A stretch of DNA of 64,000 bases from Dirofilaria immitis (Eukaryota; Nematoda; Chromadorea; Rhabditida; Onchocercidae). The stretch lies in NCBI GenBank assembly GCA_024305405.1, contig JAKNDB010000070.1, positions 752,001 through 816,000 on the forward strand, written 5' to 3'. The translations under genes and the position numbers were made by a program. This document shows positions 50,205-64,000 of this stretch, one piece after another (position 1 is the first letter of the stretch; every line of letters begins with the position of its first letter). The notes beneath the pieces were generated by a model that saw only the letters and a program-made list of their open reading frames with translations, searched no databases and was not told the origin of the DNA.

Positions 50205-51802
50205 GTATGATTTTATCTTTAAACTAATTTTCCCCTTAAATTATCGATATGCATTATTTCGATCAATCGATGATTTCTGATTTCGTTATAAAATATGACA
50301 ATAGGAGAAAAGCGACAATACAATAAGCGATTTTGTATTTTGTTGTAAATAGTCGAGAATAAAAAAAAAGATTTCATACTAATATAACAAATGTGTATGT
50401 ATGTATGTTGTATATGTACGTATACCGTTTTTTTTTTTTTTTGATAATCAAAACAAGTTTTACTATTGAGCTTTTTTTTTTTTTTCGTCTTATTCTTCAT
50501 TTTCTTGCGTTCGCGTAAAAATTTTACTTTTTCGCTAAGAGCCATTTATTTCAATCGAACAAATCGTCCATTCTACTTGCGTCTAAATTCTTTTTATTTT
50601 GTTTGTTTAAATTTTTGTCAAATTTTATTTTTTTTTTACAAAAAAATCAAATAATACTTTCAAATTATTATCATACAAGTTACTTTTTAAAATTTCCAAA
50701 TGAATCATTATTACAGGTATATATAACATATATGAATATATGTTATATATCGATCTATTTGTGGGATATTATAGCTTTTATTGAATTATTGTTATTTTTA
50801 TAATTGCTGAAGTTTTTTTTTTTTTTTTTTTAAATTATTATGTATAAATTCTTGTTTATTAAGGTTTCAAAATATGCTTAATTTTTTTTCGTTACATTAT
50901 TATTTTTAGAGATGAGAAAATAATGATTATTTTTCATTTACAAAATTCACTTTTATCTCTTATCCATTTACGATTAGTTAATTTTTTGAAAATCACTTTG
51001 ATCAAGAAGCATTACTAATGAGTTTAATCGGATAGATCAGGAAGCATTATTAATGTTTAATTTTCACTTCCTCCCGATCTTCTTGACCTTTGAATAATTG
51101 ATATAATGATTAAAATTTCTGCAACTATTCACATCATCATTTTACAATATAGCCTTTCTATTCAAATTTATCAAAATGCTATTAAATTTACTTAGCAATT
51201 TTTCCCATAGAAATCTTCAATTAATATCAGATTATCAATCCGATTATCATTTGAAACTCTTTCGTAAACATTTCTTAAATTCAAATTAGCTTAATTTGAT
51301 TAGCGTTATCTATAAGATTTAAATTAAAAACACTTCTATTGTTTGAACTTATCAATAATTTATTATCAAAATTGACTTAATCAATAATAATAAATCGATT
51401 ATTAACAATGATTATATAATTAAGCAATTATCAAAAATAATTTTAAGGTAAATGAAATAAAAAAAAAAAAAAGAACGAACAAATAATTTCAAAAAGTTAT
51501 CGAAAAAAATAATGCCATTTTTTTGTCATTTTTTTTATTTCATTTGATCCAAAAAAAAAATTACATTTTTTTTTCTGAAAAATAAAGAAAAAATGAGAGA
51601 AAAAATTTAAACTAAAAGGCAGTAAAATTTTAAGAAATGATTAATGTTACTAATTTGTTCATCTCTACTATCCAGGGAAATGCATCCCTATTTTATCCCT
51701 TTATATTAAGACTTTCGCACTAACATTTGTATTCTCGAAAAAAAAAAAAGTAAAACGAAAAAATCAAATTTTAGTTATGAATAATTTAGAAATAAACATT
51801 GC

Positions 51803-51911
51803 GCATCCTGGCTGATTTAGCTATTTTAAAAAGTGCTATGCATCCTGGCTGATTTAGCTATTTTAAAAAGTGCTATGCATCTTGGCTGATTAGCTATTTC
51901 AAAAAGTGCCA
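51803..51911. repeat. 37-bp tandem repeat, 3 copies
   Basis: Units start at 51803, 51840 and 51877 with the form GCATCCTGGCTGATTTAGCT plus ATTTTAAAAAGTGCTAT. Copies one and two are identical. Copy three has a few changes and one deletion. Confidence 0.95.
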
Positions 51912-54900
51912 AGTATAAGATGTGAGAAAAATGATAGGCTAACTTTTTTGTGTAATTAAATCACATCAAACTTACCTTTCTAAAATAAATTTTTCATAAA
52001 TCACTCAATTGTTAATTTTTATTATTGAAAATTCGAACAGCAACAACAATCTAATAATTTTTTATGCCAAAAAATTCGTCTTCAAAAACAAAAAAAAAAA
52101 AAACGAAAATTCGGAAGGGGCGAATAATTCATCAAAAGAATTTTTCATATTCCAATGTCATCGAAATATCAAATGTCATGGGATTTTTTTAAACAGTCTC
52201 GAAAAGAAAATCAAGAAAACAATCATAGCAAAAAAAAAAAAATCCAATAAATGAAATGTAAGGATGAAATTACTTTGTTTTATTTTGCCTTTTCCTTCGT
52301 ATCACAAGAGGATGTCGTAAATATTTTAAATTAATTTATTTCAATTTGTAAAGGAATATATTATATTTGATAAATAAAAAAAAATTTCTAATTGTTTTTT
52401 GATATTTGAGAGAGAAAAAAAAAAAACTTTTAATTTGTTCTAATTTGATTAACGTTTATTCTTATTTTTTCTATTATGGCGAAAAATTTTTGTTAAATAT
52501 TTAAATTATTTATCGTGAATATTATTATTACTATTGCGATAAATATTTTGATAGCTTATCAATTAAAAATATTGTTTTGAATTTTTTTTTCCTTCAAAAG
52601 ATATTTCCTTTAAAAGATGACAAAATTAAAATTATAAATTTAGGCAAAAAATAAATAATAAACATTGTTGATATAAGAATTTATTTATTTTACTAAAATA
52701 AATTTTATGAATAAAAAGTTTGTAAATTTGATTCTTTTAAATATCTATAAAACTTTTAAATTATATCGATGCAGGGAAATATATTATGAGATTAATTTTC
52801 ATCTATTATACTAATTAGATGATAATTTTTCAAAATTGATATATTGCTATAATATTTCTAAAGTAAAGAATTAAATATCACTTACAAATTCGGAATCCTT
52901 CTTGTAATTTTAAATTTGTAAATAAAAAATATGGGCGAATTAAAAATTTTATTTTATACTTTTTTTATTGGAAAAAAAATTGTATTCAAATAAATTTCAG
53001 CATTTTAGCAACTTTTTTTCTTTTTTGCTCATACGATTTTGACAAATTTTGCACTTTTAACAAAAATATTTTAGCCAAAAATCAGAAGTTAAAGTAATTC
53101 ATTTCTTCTTTTAAGACTTCTTTCTTCTTCGAATAAAAAATCTAAAATTTGATGGAATTCTTGTGATAAGATATTTTGCTTATCATTGATATTTTGTATG
53201 AAATTTTTATCAAAATTCTAAAGGAAAAAAAAGTAAAAATGGAAAATATTTAAATGATATTTTTATTTCAATTATCTGATTGTTTTTCGCTTTCGTAATC
53301 TCTTGCGGGATCATCCTCGGAAATCATCCTGAATCTTCTTGCATCGATTGCAGTAATTCTCTCATTTCAAATATTCGAAAGTTTCATCTTTTATAATCTC
53401 TTTAATCTTATCTCTCATTTATTCATCTTTTTCCAATAAATTTCTCTGTTGATCTTTTAATTGTTTAACCTTTTATATCTATAAAAATAAGTAATATTTT
53501 CAATTAAAAAAATAAATCAATAATTCAAAGATACGAATAAATCATTTTTAAAATGTATGAAAATTTTGTTTAAGTAACATTTTTCAAATAATTAAAAAAA
53601 AAAGAAAAAAAAGGATGACAAATAATTTTACATGTTGATGATTAATGCAAATTAATAATTGCTGTCCCATTTTTTTTTCCTCCTAAAATTAACAACATGA
53701 AAGTAATGCAATTGTACAATTATAATCATAATTCGATCTAATATGATTGATCGGTGGAAACGCCTAAATTTTTTGATAATTTAATTTGTTGATTAATTAC
53801 CATTTTCTTCTTTACTAATTTTTAATTTATATTCATCCAATGATTACAACCAATGATTAATAATCGATTTTTTTTTTTTTATAGAATTATATGAAAGTTT
53901 AAAATAATAAAGAATATTCATATTATAATATTATATCTCGAGAAGATCACAACTAATCCTATTGTGCGTCATACTTTTTCCGTTTTCAATCATCAAATCT
54001 CGAGAACTAATCATTTGGTTACAACTATTCGTTATGCCTTTCGTGACAGAAATCTATCATGAAATTACGGAAAAAGAAGCAAAGGATTTTGAAGTTATTT
54101 GATAGTTCATATTAAAAGAAGCCCGTAAAGTTGCACTAAATGATTCGACATAAACTTATCGCCATATTAAATTGAAACTTATCATAATGCTTAAACAATA
54201 ATTATTGATCGATCAATTTTTTTTTTTAGTAACAAAACTTGGCTTTTTTAAGTAGCTAGCAGAAAATACGCAAATTGAAAATTAATTATTCAAGCATTTA
54301 AAATCTTTTCATTTATATATTCAAATTTTTGCCATCAACTAAATGTATTTGGATTGCTATTTGCTAAAGTAGTAGTAATTCGAGTTCATTTAGTAATTCA
54401 ATCGTATTCGAGATTTGTTGTTGTCATAGTTAGATAAGAAATCACGAATCAATTTTTTGTTTTCTTCCTCATTCTCACACTTCAAAATTTTCACTCTTTT
54501 TTTTTCAATTTTTTTTTTTTTTTCATCTTTTTCCATTTCAAATTCTCTACTTTTCTTGTCACAATTGTCCATCTCTGATGATTTGTTTAGTATAACTTCA
54601 AAAAGCTTTTTCTTTTCTTTCTAATTTTTTTCCTTTTTTTTTTCTCGACAAGAATAAATTTGTCAGCTTCCCTCTAACATTTTCATTCGAACAATTCAAA
54701 TTTAACTAAAAAAAAATCTTAACCAATCAATTTGCAAAAATGCAAAAAAAAGAAAAAGAAAATAATTGCAGCAAAAATTTACTTTTCTATTCGCTTTTTT
54801 TTCATTTCTTTTTCGCAAGCAAAAAAAAAACAAAATTTTATTCGTTTTATTCATAAATTTTGAAATGATTTTTTTTTCTTTTTGCTAACAAATTTTATTT

Positions 54901-55004
54901 AAAATTTCTTTTCTTTCCAATTTTATTCGTAAATTCTATTTAAAACTTTTATTCTAAAAAAATTTTAAATCATATTGCTAACTTTTTCATATGCATATTT
55001 TCAT

Positions 55005-55033
55005 TCTTTCTTCTTCTTCTTCTTCTTCTTTTT
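55005..55033. repeat. (TTC)n microsatellite
   Basis: About nine TTC units running into a T tract. Confidence 0.9.
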
Positions 55034-56351
55034 TTTGGGCTTTTTATAGCATGAAAGAAAGAATGATAAATAGGATTCTAACATTGAGATATGTTAATTG
55101 AAATTAAAAATACTATAATATTATTTTTAATAATTTACCTGATATAATAATAATAATAATACTTTTCTCGGCATTCTTTATACCTTTCTCGTTATAAAGA
55201 ATCGAAAAGATAAATCAACCTTTTATATTTCTATCTATTGAAATAAAAATTTCTCGATAATTTTTATCAAATTTATTAAAATGAGGATCTGTTGAATGGA
55301 CTGATTAAACAATTTGCGATAAATCTATTCCTATATTGATAATATAAAACTATTTCAGTATTTAAAAAGAAAAAAAAATATTTTCGTATTTTTAGCAAAA
55401 ATTATTTTTATATATTTAAAATATCATTTCTAATTATTAATTAATTTAATTATTGCAAAAATTTATAATAATAAACGAAAATTTTTTTCTTTTTGAATTA
55501 ATATATAATTTTTTTTTTGAAAATTTTAGTAATTGTTTATATTTTAAAATTCTAATTTTTCAATCGAATTCGATTTCAAAATTTTATTTATTTATTTATT
55601 TTTTGCATACATAGATGATATGGCAAAAAAGAAAAAAATGATATGATTAATTTTATAAATAAAATTAATTCAGTTGATACTTTCTGATAACATTAACTAT
55701 TTTATTTGAAAATAGAATATTTCATATTCAATTTTTCTTTTCTCTTCTTTCGTTGCAAACCATTTCAAATATATTCAATGAAGGGATGAAAATGGATGAA
55801 GATGATCAATTGATATCTGATCAATCGATATTTTTTCATTTTCAAAATATCATTTATAATAACAGCATTTATAATCCAATCAAAACTAATTGTGTTTATT
55901 TGAAGGATAAATAAATATGATGATCATATGTTGCGGATAAATTTTACACGAATTAAAAGTATATGCAATAAGAGAAATTATCCGGATGTTCAATATCGGA
56001 AATTCTCTTATCATCATTTATACTTGTCGAAATATCTTCATAGATATGAACAATCAAAGATTGGCCAAACAAAATGTTTTCGAATCATTTATTTTTATCA
56101 TTTCATAATTTTAATATTGATAAATAAAACATGATAAATAATGTTTAGCATGGATATATATACTACTTTTCATATCTTTATTATCATCTTCTATCGTCTC
56201 ATTTTATATTCCGTTAAAAAAAAATCAATGATAAAATGCTAGTTTGAAATAAAACGATTGTTATTTTTATCTTTTATAGCTATAGTGAAATTCACATCTA
56301 GCTAAACTTCCTGTGATATTAAAATTGAGCTTAAAATTTTAAATTTAGCTC

Positions 56352-56624
56352 GAAATTTGATATATTATAAAGTTTTTCTTTTTATTTTATCCTATGATAA
56401 TCATATAATTGTTTAAATAGATTATCGAGATCAAAACTATTCTTGATAATTGATAAAAAAAAAATGAATAAACTTAAATATTTCGTAAAAGAAATTTGAT
56501 ATATTGTGAAGTTTTTGTTTTATCCGATGATAATCATATAATTGTTTAAATAGATTATCGAGATCAAAACTATTCTTGATAATTGGTAAAAAAAATGAAT
56601 AAACTTAAATATTTCGTAAAATTA
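56352..56624. repeat. about 139-bp tandem duplication
   Basis: The block starting GAAATTTGATATATT at 56352 is repeated from 56491. It shares ATGATAATCATATAATTGTT and the TTATCGAGATCAAAACTATT segment. The second copy lacks a few T and A residues. Confidence 0.92.
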
Positions 56625-57020
56625 AAAAATGATAAAATAATACATTTATATTATAATTGATTAATTTGCTCAATTCTTTTAACATTTTTATCTATCATAT
56701 CATATTTTGATAAAATCTATCAATATTATATTTACAACAAAATTATCAGTTTCGATAACGAACGAATCAGATAAATTCACTTATTGTTTATTGTTATCAT
56801 TATCATTGTTTAGCACTGAATGAAATAATTTCATTCAAAAAGAATAAATTTTATTATCCATTTTCTAGCATCATTTATAATCCGTCATTTTATTGAATTC
56901 TTATTTCTACCTTTCTCATCATGTACTATTATTGAACGATTAATAATTTAGAATGAGCGATAATGATTATATCTATCATTTCTCAAATATTAGTTCTTGC
57001 ATTGATATCATTAAATACAC

Positions 57021-57068
57021 TTTTTATTTTCTCTCTTCTCTCTCTCTTCTCTTTCTCTCTCTCTTTCC
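57021..57068. repeat. (TC)n microsatellite
   Basis: Interrupted TCTC runs in a pyrimidine-only tract. Confidence 0.9.
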
Positions 57069-58312
57069 TTCATTTTTTTAATTAAATATTTCAATTTTTC
57101 CATTAAGTATTTAATGAAATTCTAAAAGAGAAAATTTAACATTTATTCAATTTTGTTCGTTTTCCCTCAAAAAATAAATAAAAAAAAAAACAGCAAAAAT
57201 CGAAATCAATTTTATTTTAAAAATTTGAAAGATTTAATTTTTTTTTTTAAAAAAATGAGATACCTTTAATTTGTATTTAATTTTATCGATTGCTTATTTT
57301 ATCAAAATAATATTGCTCATTTATTTGATACTATTACCAATATATCTATCTATTGAATAAAACTGGAACTACTTGTTTTCTTCGTTTCCTTTTTTTTTTT
57401 TTTTTCAGATAAATCTATGATATTATCATGCAGGATTGAAAATATCGATCTATTTTTGCCAGATAAATTCATAATATTAGGATATACACCTATGATATTA
57501 TTATTATCAAGCAGGACTGAAAATACCTGTTTATTTTTTTATTGCTCGATGAATTCTTAAATATTAAAATATATATACCTATGATGTCGTCAAGCAGAAT
57601 CGAATTTGATAATTTTTTTTTTATTTTGAATAGAACTCACAATCAAATCGAATCGTTTGATTCAACTGATTTTTTGCTTAAGTTAAGATTATTTGGAATA
57701 ATTCAAAAAATAAATCAGAAAATTATCGTGATATTATATGGAAATCGTTATTCGAATCAATTGCATGAAAATGAAATGATTAATTAGATTCTAAATTTCG
57801 CTGAATCTTTTCTTTCCTTCACAATTCCCAAATCCAATATCATGAAATTCATCTTTTATTTCTGAATGAGGAATAATTGTTAATTGCCTAATGCATTATG
57901 ATAGATTAATACTTCATCTGAGCACAAGTTTTCATTCTCGAATGATCAAATTTTCTCGACTTTTACTTCTCTCATTTTACTATTCACTAAACAATGAATT
58001 TATGATGATTCATTGTCAAAAACATTTTTTAGAATATGCTTTTGATATTTTTCAACTTATTTCCTATCTAACAAGATCACTTTTGTAAAAAAAGTGTTCG
58101 ATGAAATTAGCAGTTCGATTCATGATTTGCAAAGGTCATCAGAATTTTAATGAATATATTTTCAATTGGAACGGTTTTGCTATCCAAAACTTATCAATAA
58201 CAACTTCCTGCTATTTGCTGTTTAGTGATAACGGCATATATCACTACTGCTGATGCCTATTGAGCAATATTTGTGCCATTTATGAATTTATCCGTCTTAA
58301 AATTTCGCTACG

Positions 58313-58535
58313 ATTCTAACTGATTAATTATCAACTTTTCTGCCTTCTTTCAAATCATTTTCCGAATCTATCAAATTCTATTCATATACGAGATATGTAT
58401 ATCGCCATTATAATTCTGATGCAATTCTAACTGATTAATTATCAACTTTTCTGCCTTCTTGCATATCATTTTTCGGAATCTATCAAATTCTATTCATATA
58501 CAAGATACGTGTATCATTATTATAATTCAACAGTT
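58313..58535. repeat. 111-bp tandem duplication
   Basis: ATTCTAACTGATTAATTATC starts at 58313 and again at 58424. The copies share the TCTGCCTTCTT and GAATCTATCAAATTCTATTC segments with about ten differences. Confidence 0.92.
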
Positions 58536-59646
58536 TCAGATTTCAAACAATAAATTTTGATTCTTTCCATGCTTATGACCTAAATAAATTCTATACCAAT
58601 ACATCGATCTCCATAATGCTATTCTTTTTCATATTTCTTTTTTTCCCTTTCTACAACTATTATAAACTATTCTTCATTTCCTGTTTCATTTCCTCTCCCT
58701 TCAAATAATTTTCTATATGTTGATAAAAATTCTCGATTTCTATCAAACGATAAAAGTTCTCGATTTCTATTAAACGATTATAGTGGAAGAGAACGAACCA
58801 ATTCTCGAAATTCTATGACAGATTAAGATGATATATTGTTAATTGATGATAATATACATAGGCATAATATATGCATAATTTTTTTTTCTAAAATCTCTTA
58901 TAAACGTAATGCAAATAAAATTAGTATATGCATGATTATATAGAAAAATGAGCAAACTATTTGCGTCATTAACGTGAGTATTTGATATGTCGAGAATAAA
59001 CAGCTTAAATTGATAATGTCGAGAATAAACAGCTCTACTTGGGAAATTTTAATAATTGCTTCAAATTATTGAAAATTTTTTCGTTATGCAATTAATCGGA
59101 TACTAAATTACGTAACTATTCATCATCGTAAAAGCATATCAAAATTCATTCTTATAGTGAAATTTCAATAGAACATTTACGTCATATTTACGTTTTATTT
59201 CGTTTGCTTAAGTGTCATATTAAAGTTTAAAATGGCACTCATATATTTTGTCCATTAAAATTGTATAGATTAATGTGAGCCATTCGTCTCCTAATCTAAC
59301 TATCTAATTCATTTGATGTAACCGCTTATTACACTTACGTCACGTTACGTCAATATACTGATCTGTAATTCAAGTTTACATATATATATATATATGTATT
59401 CGTCTATTTCTACTACAAATACAACTTGATGTTATTGATGTTCTCATTTCTGCAAGAAAGACGAGAAAAATGTAGGCAATTTAAATTTCAATCCCTGCTC
59501 TCACAGCTCGTTCTTCATCCTTCTAGACAACCGACTAACTTTTCAAAGAGCGATACTATGGCATTCTCGAAGAACTCTTCTTTCCTTTCTTGCAATCATT
59601 TATTGCCACAACTTTTCCGGCCTACCTTTGTTTATACTTCTCTTCA

Positions 59647-59803
59647 TCTCTCTCTCTCTCTCTCCTTCTCTCTTTCTCTCTCTCTCTCTCTCTTTTCCTA
59701 CTGTTGTATATTTTCGGAATTAATTTAAAATTGATGTTTTTAAATTTCTCAACTCACACAACTACTCCTCTTCATCTTCCCTCTCTCTCTCTCTCTCTCT
59801 CTC
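59647..59803. repeat. two (CT)n microsatellites
   Basis: CT runs at 59647-59695 and 59781-59803. Frames rich in Ser and Leu across them are repeat artefacts. Confidence 0.95.
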
Positions 59804-60293
59804 CTTTCTATTTTATTCAATTTCAATTTATATATGTATATATATAGAAGGGATGCTTTGTAGAGAGGTTTGCTGTCACCAAACGAATGTCTGTTGACAT
59901 TATTCCTCCCTTCCTCTCTCTCCCTCCCACTCACTCTCGAAAGTTTATTTCAATTGAAGAGGGATAGAAGGATAGTAGTTATATATATATATATTATGTA
60001 TAGAGATGGGATGAATATACATATTAAATATATATATGCAAAATATGCTGTTGTCAAATTGAAATGTGCGTGCAAGGATGATGAACTTGAGAAGGATGGA
60101 GTTCGAGAGTGCCGATGCAAAAGTTGCACTGATGCAATTGTTGCACAGGGAGAAAGTGGTGTCAGCACATCCATCCATCCTTTGCTACCAACTCTACCCA
60201 GCCTTTTGCCTCATCTGCTACATTCATTCTCTCTAACAATCCAATCTATGCGGATATAAATTTATGTCTCTTTCATCTCTCTCTCTATATGTA

Positions 60294-60695
60294 GATGTAT
60301 GTATGTGTATATGTATGTGTGTGTATGCATGTGTGTGTGTGTGTGTGTATGTATATGTGTATGTATGTGTATGTATGCGTGTATGTCAGCAATATATTAT
60401 TATTCAACTACCAGCATATTTCATTGAAATTCATCAAGATTTATTGAATGAGTATGTATGTGTGTGTGTATGTGTGTGTGTGTATGTGTGTGTGTGTATG
60501 TGTGTGTGTGTACGTGTATGTGTGTTTATATAATATATATAAGTTTCTATGTATGTTTGTATATGTATATGTCTGTATATGCATGTGCATGTATGTATAT
60601 GTATATGTATGTATATGTGTGTATTCGATATGAAGAAGTGTTCGTATCGTACACACATACACACACATATACACATACACATATACACACATACA
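60294..60695. repeat. (TG)n/(ATGT)n block facing an (AC)n block
   Basis: TG- and ATGT-rich DNA fills most of 60294-60625 and an AC-rich run lies at 60648-60695. The two are complementary and could pair as a hairpin. Six overlapping open frames on both strands come from this repeat and are not genes. Confidence 0.93.
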
Positions 60696-60892
60696 ACACC
60701 TATTTCCACCTATTTCAATATATATTCTTTGACATTTATTTATTCCGATCGATTGATTTTTGCCATTTCTGAATTCTATTTTTCTAGCGGTAATATTAGA
60801 CGAGTGATTGTTATAGATTTTGTGGAACAGATAACGAACGGAACAATGAACTTGTTATCAGATAAGATCAATTGCATTCCGCTTTTTTTCCT

Positions 60893-60940
60893 GTTCCGTT
60901 CCGTTCCGTTCCATTTCGTTTCGTTCCGTACCGTTCCGTT
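60893..60940. repeat. (TTCCG)n pentanucleotide repeat
   Basis: About nine GTTCC units, some altered to GTTTC or GTACC. It is an unusual CpG-bearing pentamer in an AT-rich region. Confidence 0.93.
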
Positions 60941-63476
60941 CAATTTCATTTCATAACTTTCCATCTGTAAATATAGAAATAGCATGTCAGTTAATTGATT
61001 TATTCGAGATCAGTTAATTATGCTATTTTAATTATAATACAAAAACAATAGTAGTTGATTCAAATTTATCCTCTTTAACATTTTAGAAATAAAAATTTTA
61101 ATCTCGAAAGTAAACAGTATTCTTGATATTTATTCATATCATATTATCAAATAATATATTATCCTATAAATTTTGATAATATAACAAATTACACTAACAT
61201 AGTGATAAATTTTTTTATCATACATAATCAATGTAATTAGTATTTGTTCATTTTTTTTTTGCATTTTTCATTTATCACTTTAGCATATATTAATCAAAGA
61301 TTTGTTTATTAAAATTTATTCAATAATATATAGGTTTGTGTAAAAATATCGTTAATATCATTATCACTTTAAATTTATTGTTTACTTGCAATTCTCGAAA
61401 GTTAATTTAATTTTAGTCCTCTTCTAAAGCTTTTTTTTCTTTCTTTGATAGTATAAAATTTTGTTTTATGGAATAATTTTTGAATTTATTTAAATTTTAC
61501 AATCGCAAAATGAATGTGCAATATGATCGATATTATTTTATATTCTTTGAAATTAACATTCAGTTTATGCATCAATAAAGCTGACGAATGATTTTAGGAA
61601 TGAAATGGATAATCTTAATGAAATTGATAGAAATAAAATTAGTATTAAAATTTATAATTAATATTATCAAAATGATTGCATCCATATATATAGGAAATGT
61701 TGTGTAATTGATGATAAATATAATAATAATATCATTATTATTAAGCGATCAGAGATTAATAATAGTTTGTACAATAAACTAAAAATTTATATATGTGTAT
61801 ATTTGATTGAAATAATGATTAAAAATTTTCTTTTTTTTTCCTCTGTTTATCTATCATAAGATAAGTAAAAAAAAATATTTATCATTACATTTCATTTCTA
61901 TCATGCTTAGCCTAGTTTATGTAATTGATTTGATTTTTAACATTTTTACTCTCTTATCTCTTTCTTATCTTACGTCATTTTAAACTTTAACATTTCAATT
62001 ATTTTTTCATCCTTCACATCCTTTTCTCATTTCATTTATCGATTCTCATTTCAATTTTGCATTAAAATGATTCAAATATGATATTGTTATCTCTAAATTA
62101 TACTAAAGTGATAAAAAATTGTTTATTCATTTCACTTTTATACATTTAATTATAACTATCAATTTGATGAATTATAAGTATTGAATTATAAGTATTGAAT
62201 TTTCTTCTTCATCATGTTGAAAAAAAAATGCATTATTGATTTTCATGTAGTAAAATGATCTATTTTTTTTTTCTACTTCTCATTTCGAGAATTGTTCCAT
62301 TCGTTCTAATTTCTCATGATAAAATAAACTTCTACAAAAAAAAAGAAACGTTTAAAATATTCCATATTCTATTGCAATCGATTTATTATTGATTAGGCTG
62401 ATAATAATAGTATGAACTTTCTTAACTTGAAAAATTTATATAATTTTACATTGAAATGATTCATATATGATATTGTTATCACTAAATTATCAAAGTGATG
62501 AAAAATTATATATTTTTAGAAAATAACATATCAATAATTACGATCGGAAATTTCTCGATTTTAAAAGTTGAAAAACAAATTGTCAAATTGTAAAGACTAG
62601 TAATTTTGAAAAATAACAAACGAAAATCTTTTGAAGTTTTTTCGAGAATGCTTTTTTAATACTATCAATAGATTGTATATCATATAGGAACATATATTTC
62701 ATGTCTTATTATTCGAGATAAAATAAAGGTAATAATATTAGTGTTTTGATGATAATGTTAAAAAAATTTTTAAATCGTTTAAAAATTAACAATACCAGCA
62801 TGAATAATCGATAAGCAAAAAGGTCATCTAAAGAGCATCTTTGAGTCGGTTAACTTGATTTTGATCGTTCAATTGATTGATGAGTAATTTGGAATGGAAC
62901 TAAATAAACTGGCTTTGATGTGTTGAAATGATAACATTCTTTTAAAGAAATTTAAGTATTCTCTTTACCTGTTTGATTGAAATCTTTCTGCGATACATGA
63001 AATTATATATAGAACTTTCCGCCATAATGAGTCATCTTTATCTTATAGTTCAATTTGTCTAGCTTTCAATAAGAAATTTTAGTTTCAATCTTTTCTTCCA
63101 CATTTTTGCCCATATTTTCCATGGATGATACTGATGAAAAAAAAGTGTTGTTTGTATTTAATGAGAGGTAGCAAAGTTATTCTGGCCATCATCATTTTTA
63201 GTATTTAGATTCTAAAATTTTGAAATTTTAGACAATCTACATGATTAATTGTTGAATTGAGAATTAGAATCAGATAATGATTCTAATGTGTAAAATATGA
63301 AATATATCATTCAAAACTCTATCGTAATACTAGAAAATCAGCTAATTTTCTTTTCTTTTATAAATTGTAATAGTTTTCCATAAATGCTAATTCTTTTCTT
63401 CTGTTCTTATAAAGTTTAATTTCAAATAGTTTTTACTATTTCATAGATGGTAATTCAAAGAAATATTAATAGATGA

Positions 63477-63477
<1 letters not shown>

Positions 63478-63509
<32 letters not shown>

Positions 63510-63640
63510 TATTTTATATTTTAAACATGCAAAAGAGTGATTAATCGGCTGATATAATTAGATTATTATTATTATAATGATAATGATGACGATGATAATG
63601 ACAATAATGATGATGATGATGATAATAATAATGATAATGG
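63478..63640. repeat. (AAT)n and (GAT/AAT)n microsatellites
   Basis: An AAT run at 63478-63507 and mixed ATA/ATG/GAT triplets at 63561-63640. Confidence 0.93.
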
Positions 63641-64000
63641 TAATGAAATTATTGGATCATTCAACTTTTAGGTCAAATAAAATTTATTTTAATCACATTG
63701 CATTTAATTGAAAACAGTAACATATGCTATTGAAATAAATTGCATTTTTTTTCTCGAGAATACTTCTTTTTCTTCTTTTGTAATTATATTATTATCCTCT
63801 GCTTCTTTCTTGCAAATAGATTTAAAAATTTGTCACACTGATTGATTGATTAGTTAAAATTGAAAAATTGTGAAAATTTATGTTTAAAATTATTATCAAA
63901 TTTTTGAATAAAAATCTCAATATCTTTATCATTTAATAATCAATAATATTTCTCATATCATATCTGCCAAAATTTGCTACACCTCTTTCATTTTATTAAG

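Larger units (their letters stand above)
50205..64000. other. long non-coding interval, perhaps introns of the 48-kb gene
   Basis: Nearly 14 kb without an exon that I can support. It is AT-rich and carries several tandem duplications and microsatellites, listed separately. A locally less AT-rich stretch at 59400-60260 has open frames on the plus strand (for example KCACKDDELEKDGVRECRCK near 60060). These are composition effects of CT and TG tracts as far as I can see. Confidence 0.45.

Noticed and set aside
60264..60956. Several overlapping frames rich in Val, Cys and Tyr
   Set aside because: They come from TG/AC repeats read in different frames.
1..64000. CRISPR array, bacterial operon or endosymbiont insertion
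   Set aside because: Repeats are tandem without spacers, genes have introns, and no stretch of dense bacterial-type coding was seen.
1..64000. tRNA, rRNA or spliced-leader RNA genes
   Set aside because: No cloverleaf core, rRNA segment or spliced-leader sequence was recognised by eye. A covariance-model scan would be decisive.

Overview
The window reads as nuclear DNA of a nematode, most likely a spirurid or filarial worm. The base composition is strongly AT-rich. Small exons with GT/AG junctions are split by AT-rich introns, several coding starts sit just behind a trans-splice-like acceptor, two genes are about 95 bp apart in an operon-like arrangement, and the ciliary gene che-12/TOGARAM is present. 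The species assignment is inference; no rRNA, tRNA or spliced-leader gene was seen.

Layout. From 1 to 3 kb is AT-rich sequence with one doubtful coding fragment. BORCS6 (3.08-4.20 kb, +) and MRPL14 (4.33-5.85 kb, -) lie tail to tail. A gene encoding a DUF5522-like cysteine motif (6.77-7.36 kb, -) and a doubtful small gene (8.1-8.44 kb, -) follow. Next is an apparent two-gene operon on the minus strand, transcribed from 13.4 down to 9.46 kb: an unidentified protein of about 50 residues, broken by a 16-bp duplication, then SRPRB.

From 13.67 to 18.1 kb there is a direct segmental duplication of about 0.9 kb. Copy B holds the true 3' end of che-12 and copy A a pseudogene of it. Between the copies lie a Bel/Pao retrotransposon fragment and a decaying C2H2 zinc-finger gene. 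The 27-exon che-12/TOGARAM1 gene (17.95-33.25 kb, -) dominates the centre, and a near-perfect RFX X-box lies about 1.35 kb upstream of its first codon.

From 33 to 64 kb coding density is very low. The region holds microsatellites, minisatellites (51, 37, 36, 111 and 139 bp units), an unidentified minus-strand gene near 45 kb, and the 5' part of a plus-strand gene (48.1-50.2 kb) with a threonine-rich exon. The rest may be large introns of that gene or intergenic DNA.

Genes with recognisable functions serve mitochondrial translation (MRPL14), ER targeting of secretory proteins (SRPRB), lysosome positioning (BORCS6) and ciliary microtubules (che-12). They do not form one pathway. The most consistent anomaly is that at least seven otherwise conserved or coherent genes each need one or more missing bases, nearly always in short A/T homopolymers. 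This points to systematic base-calling error in the assembly rather than gene death. Two other disruptions look like real biology or local assembly faults: the 16-bp duplication and the zinc-finger decay.
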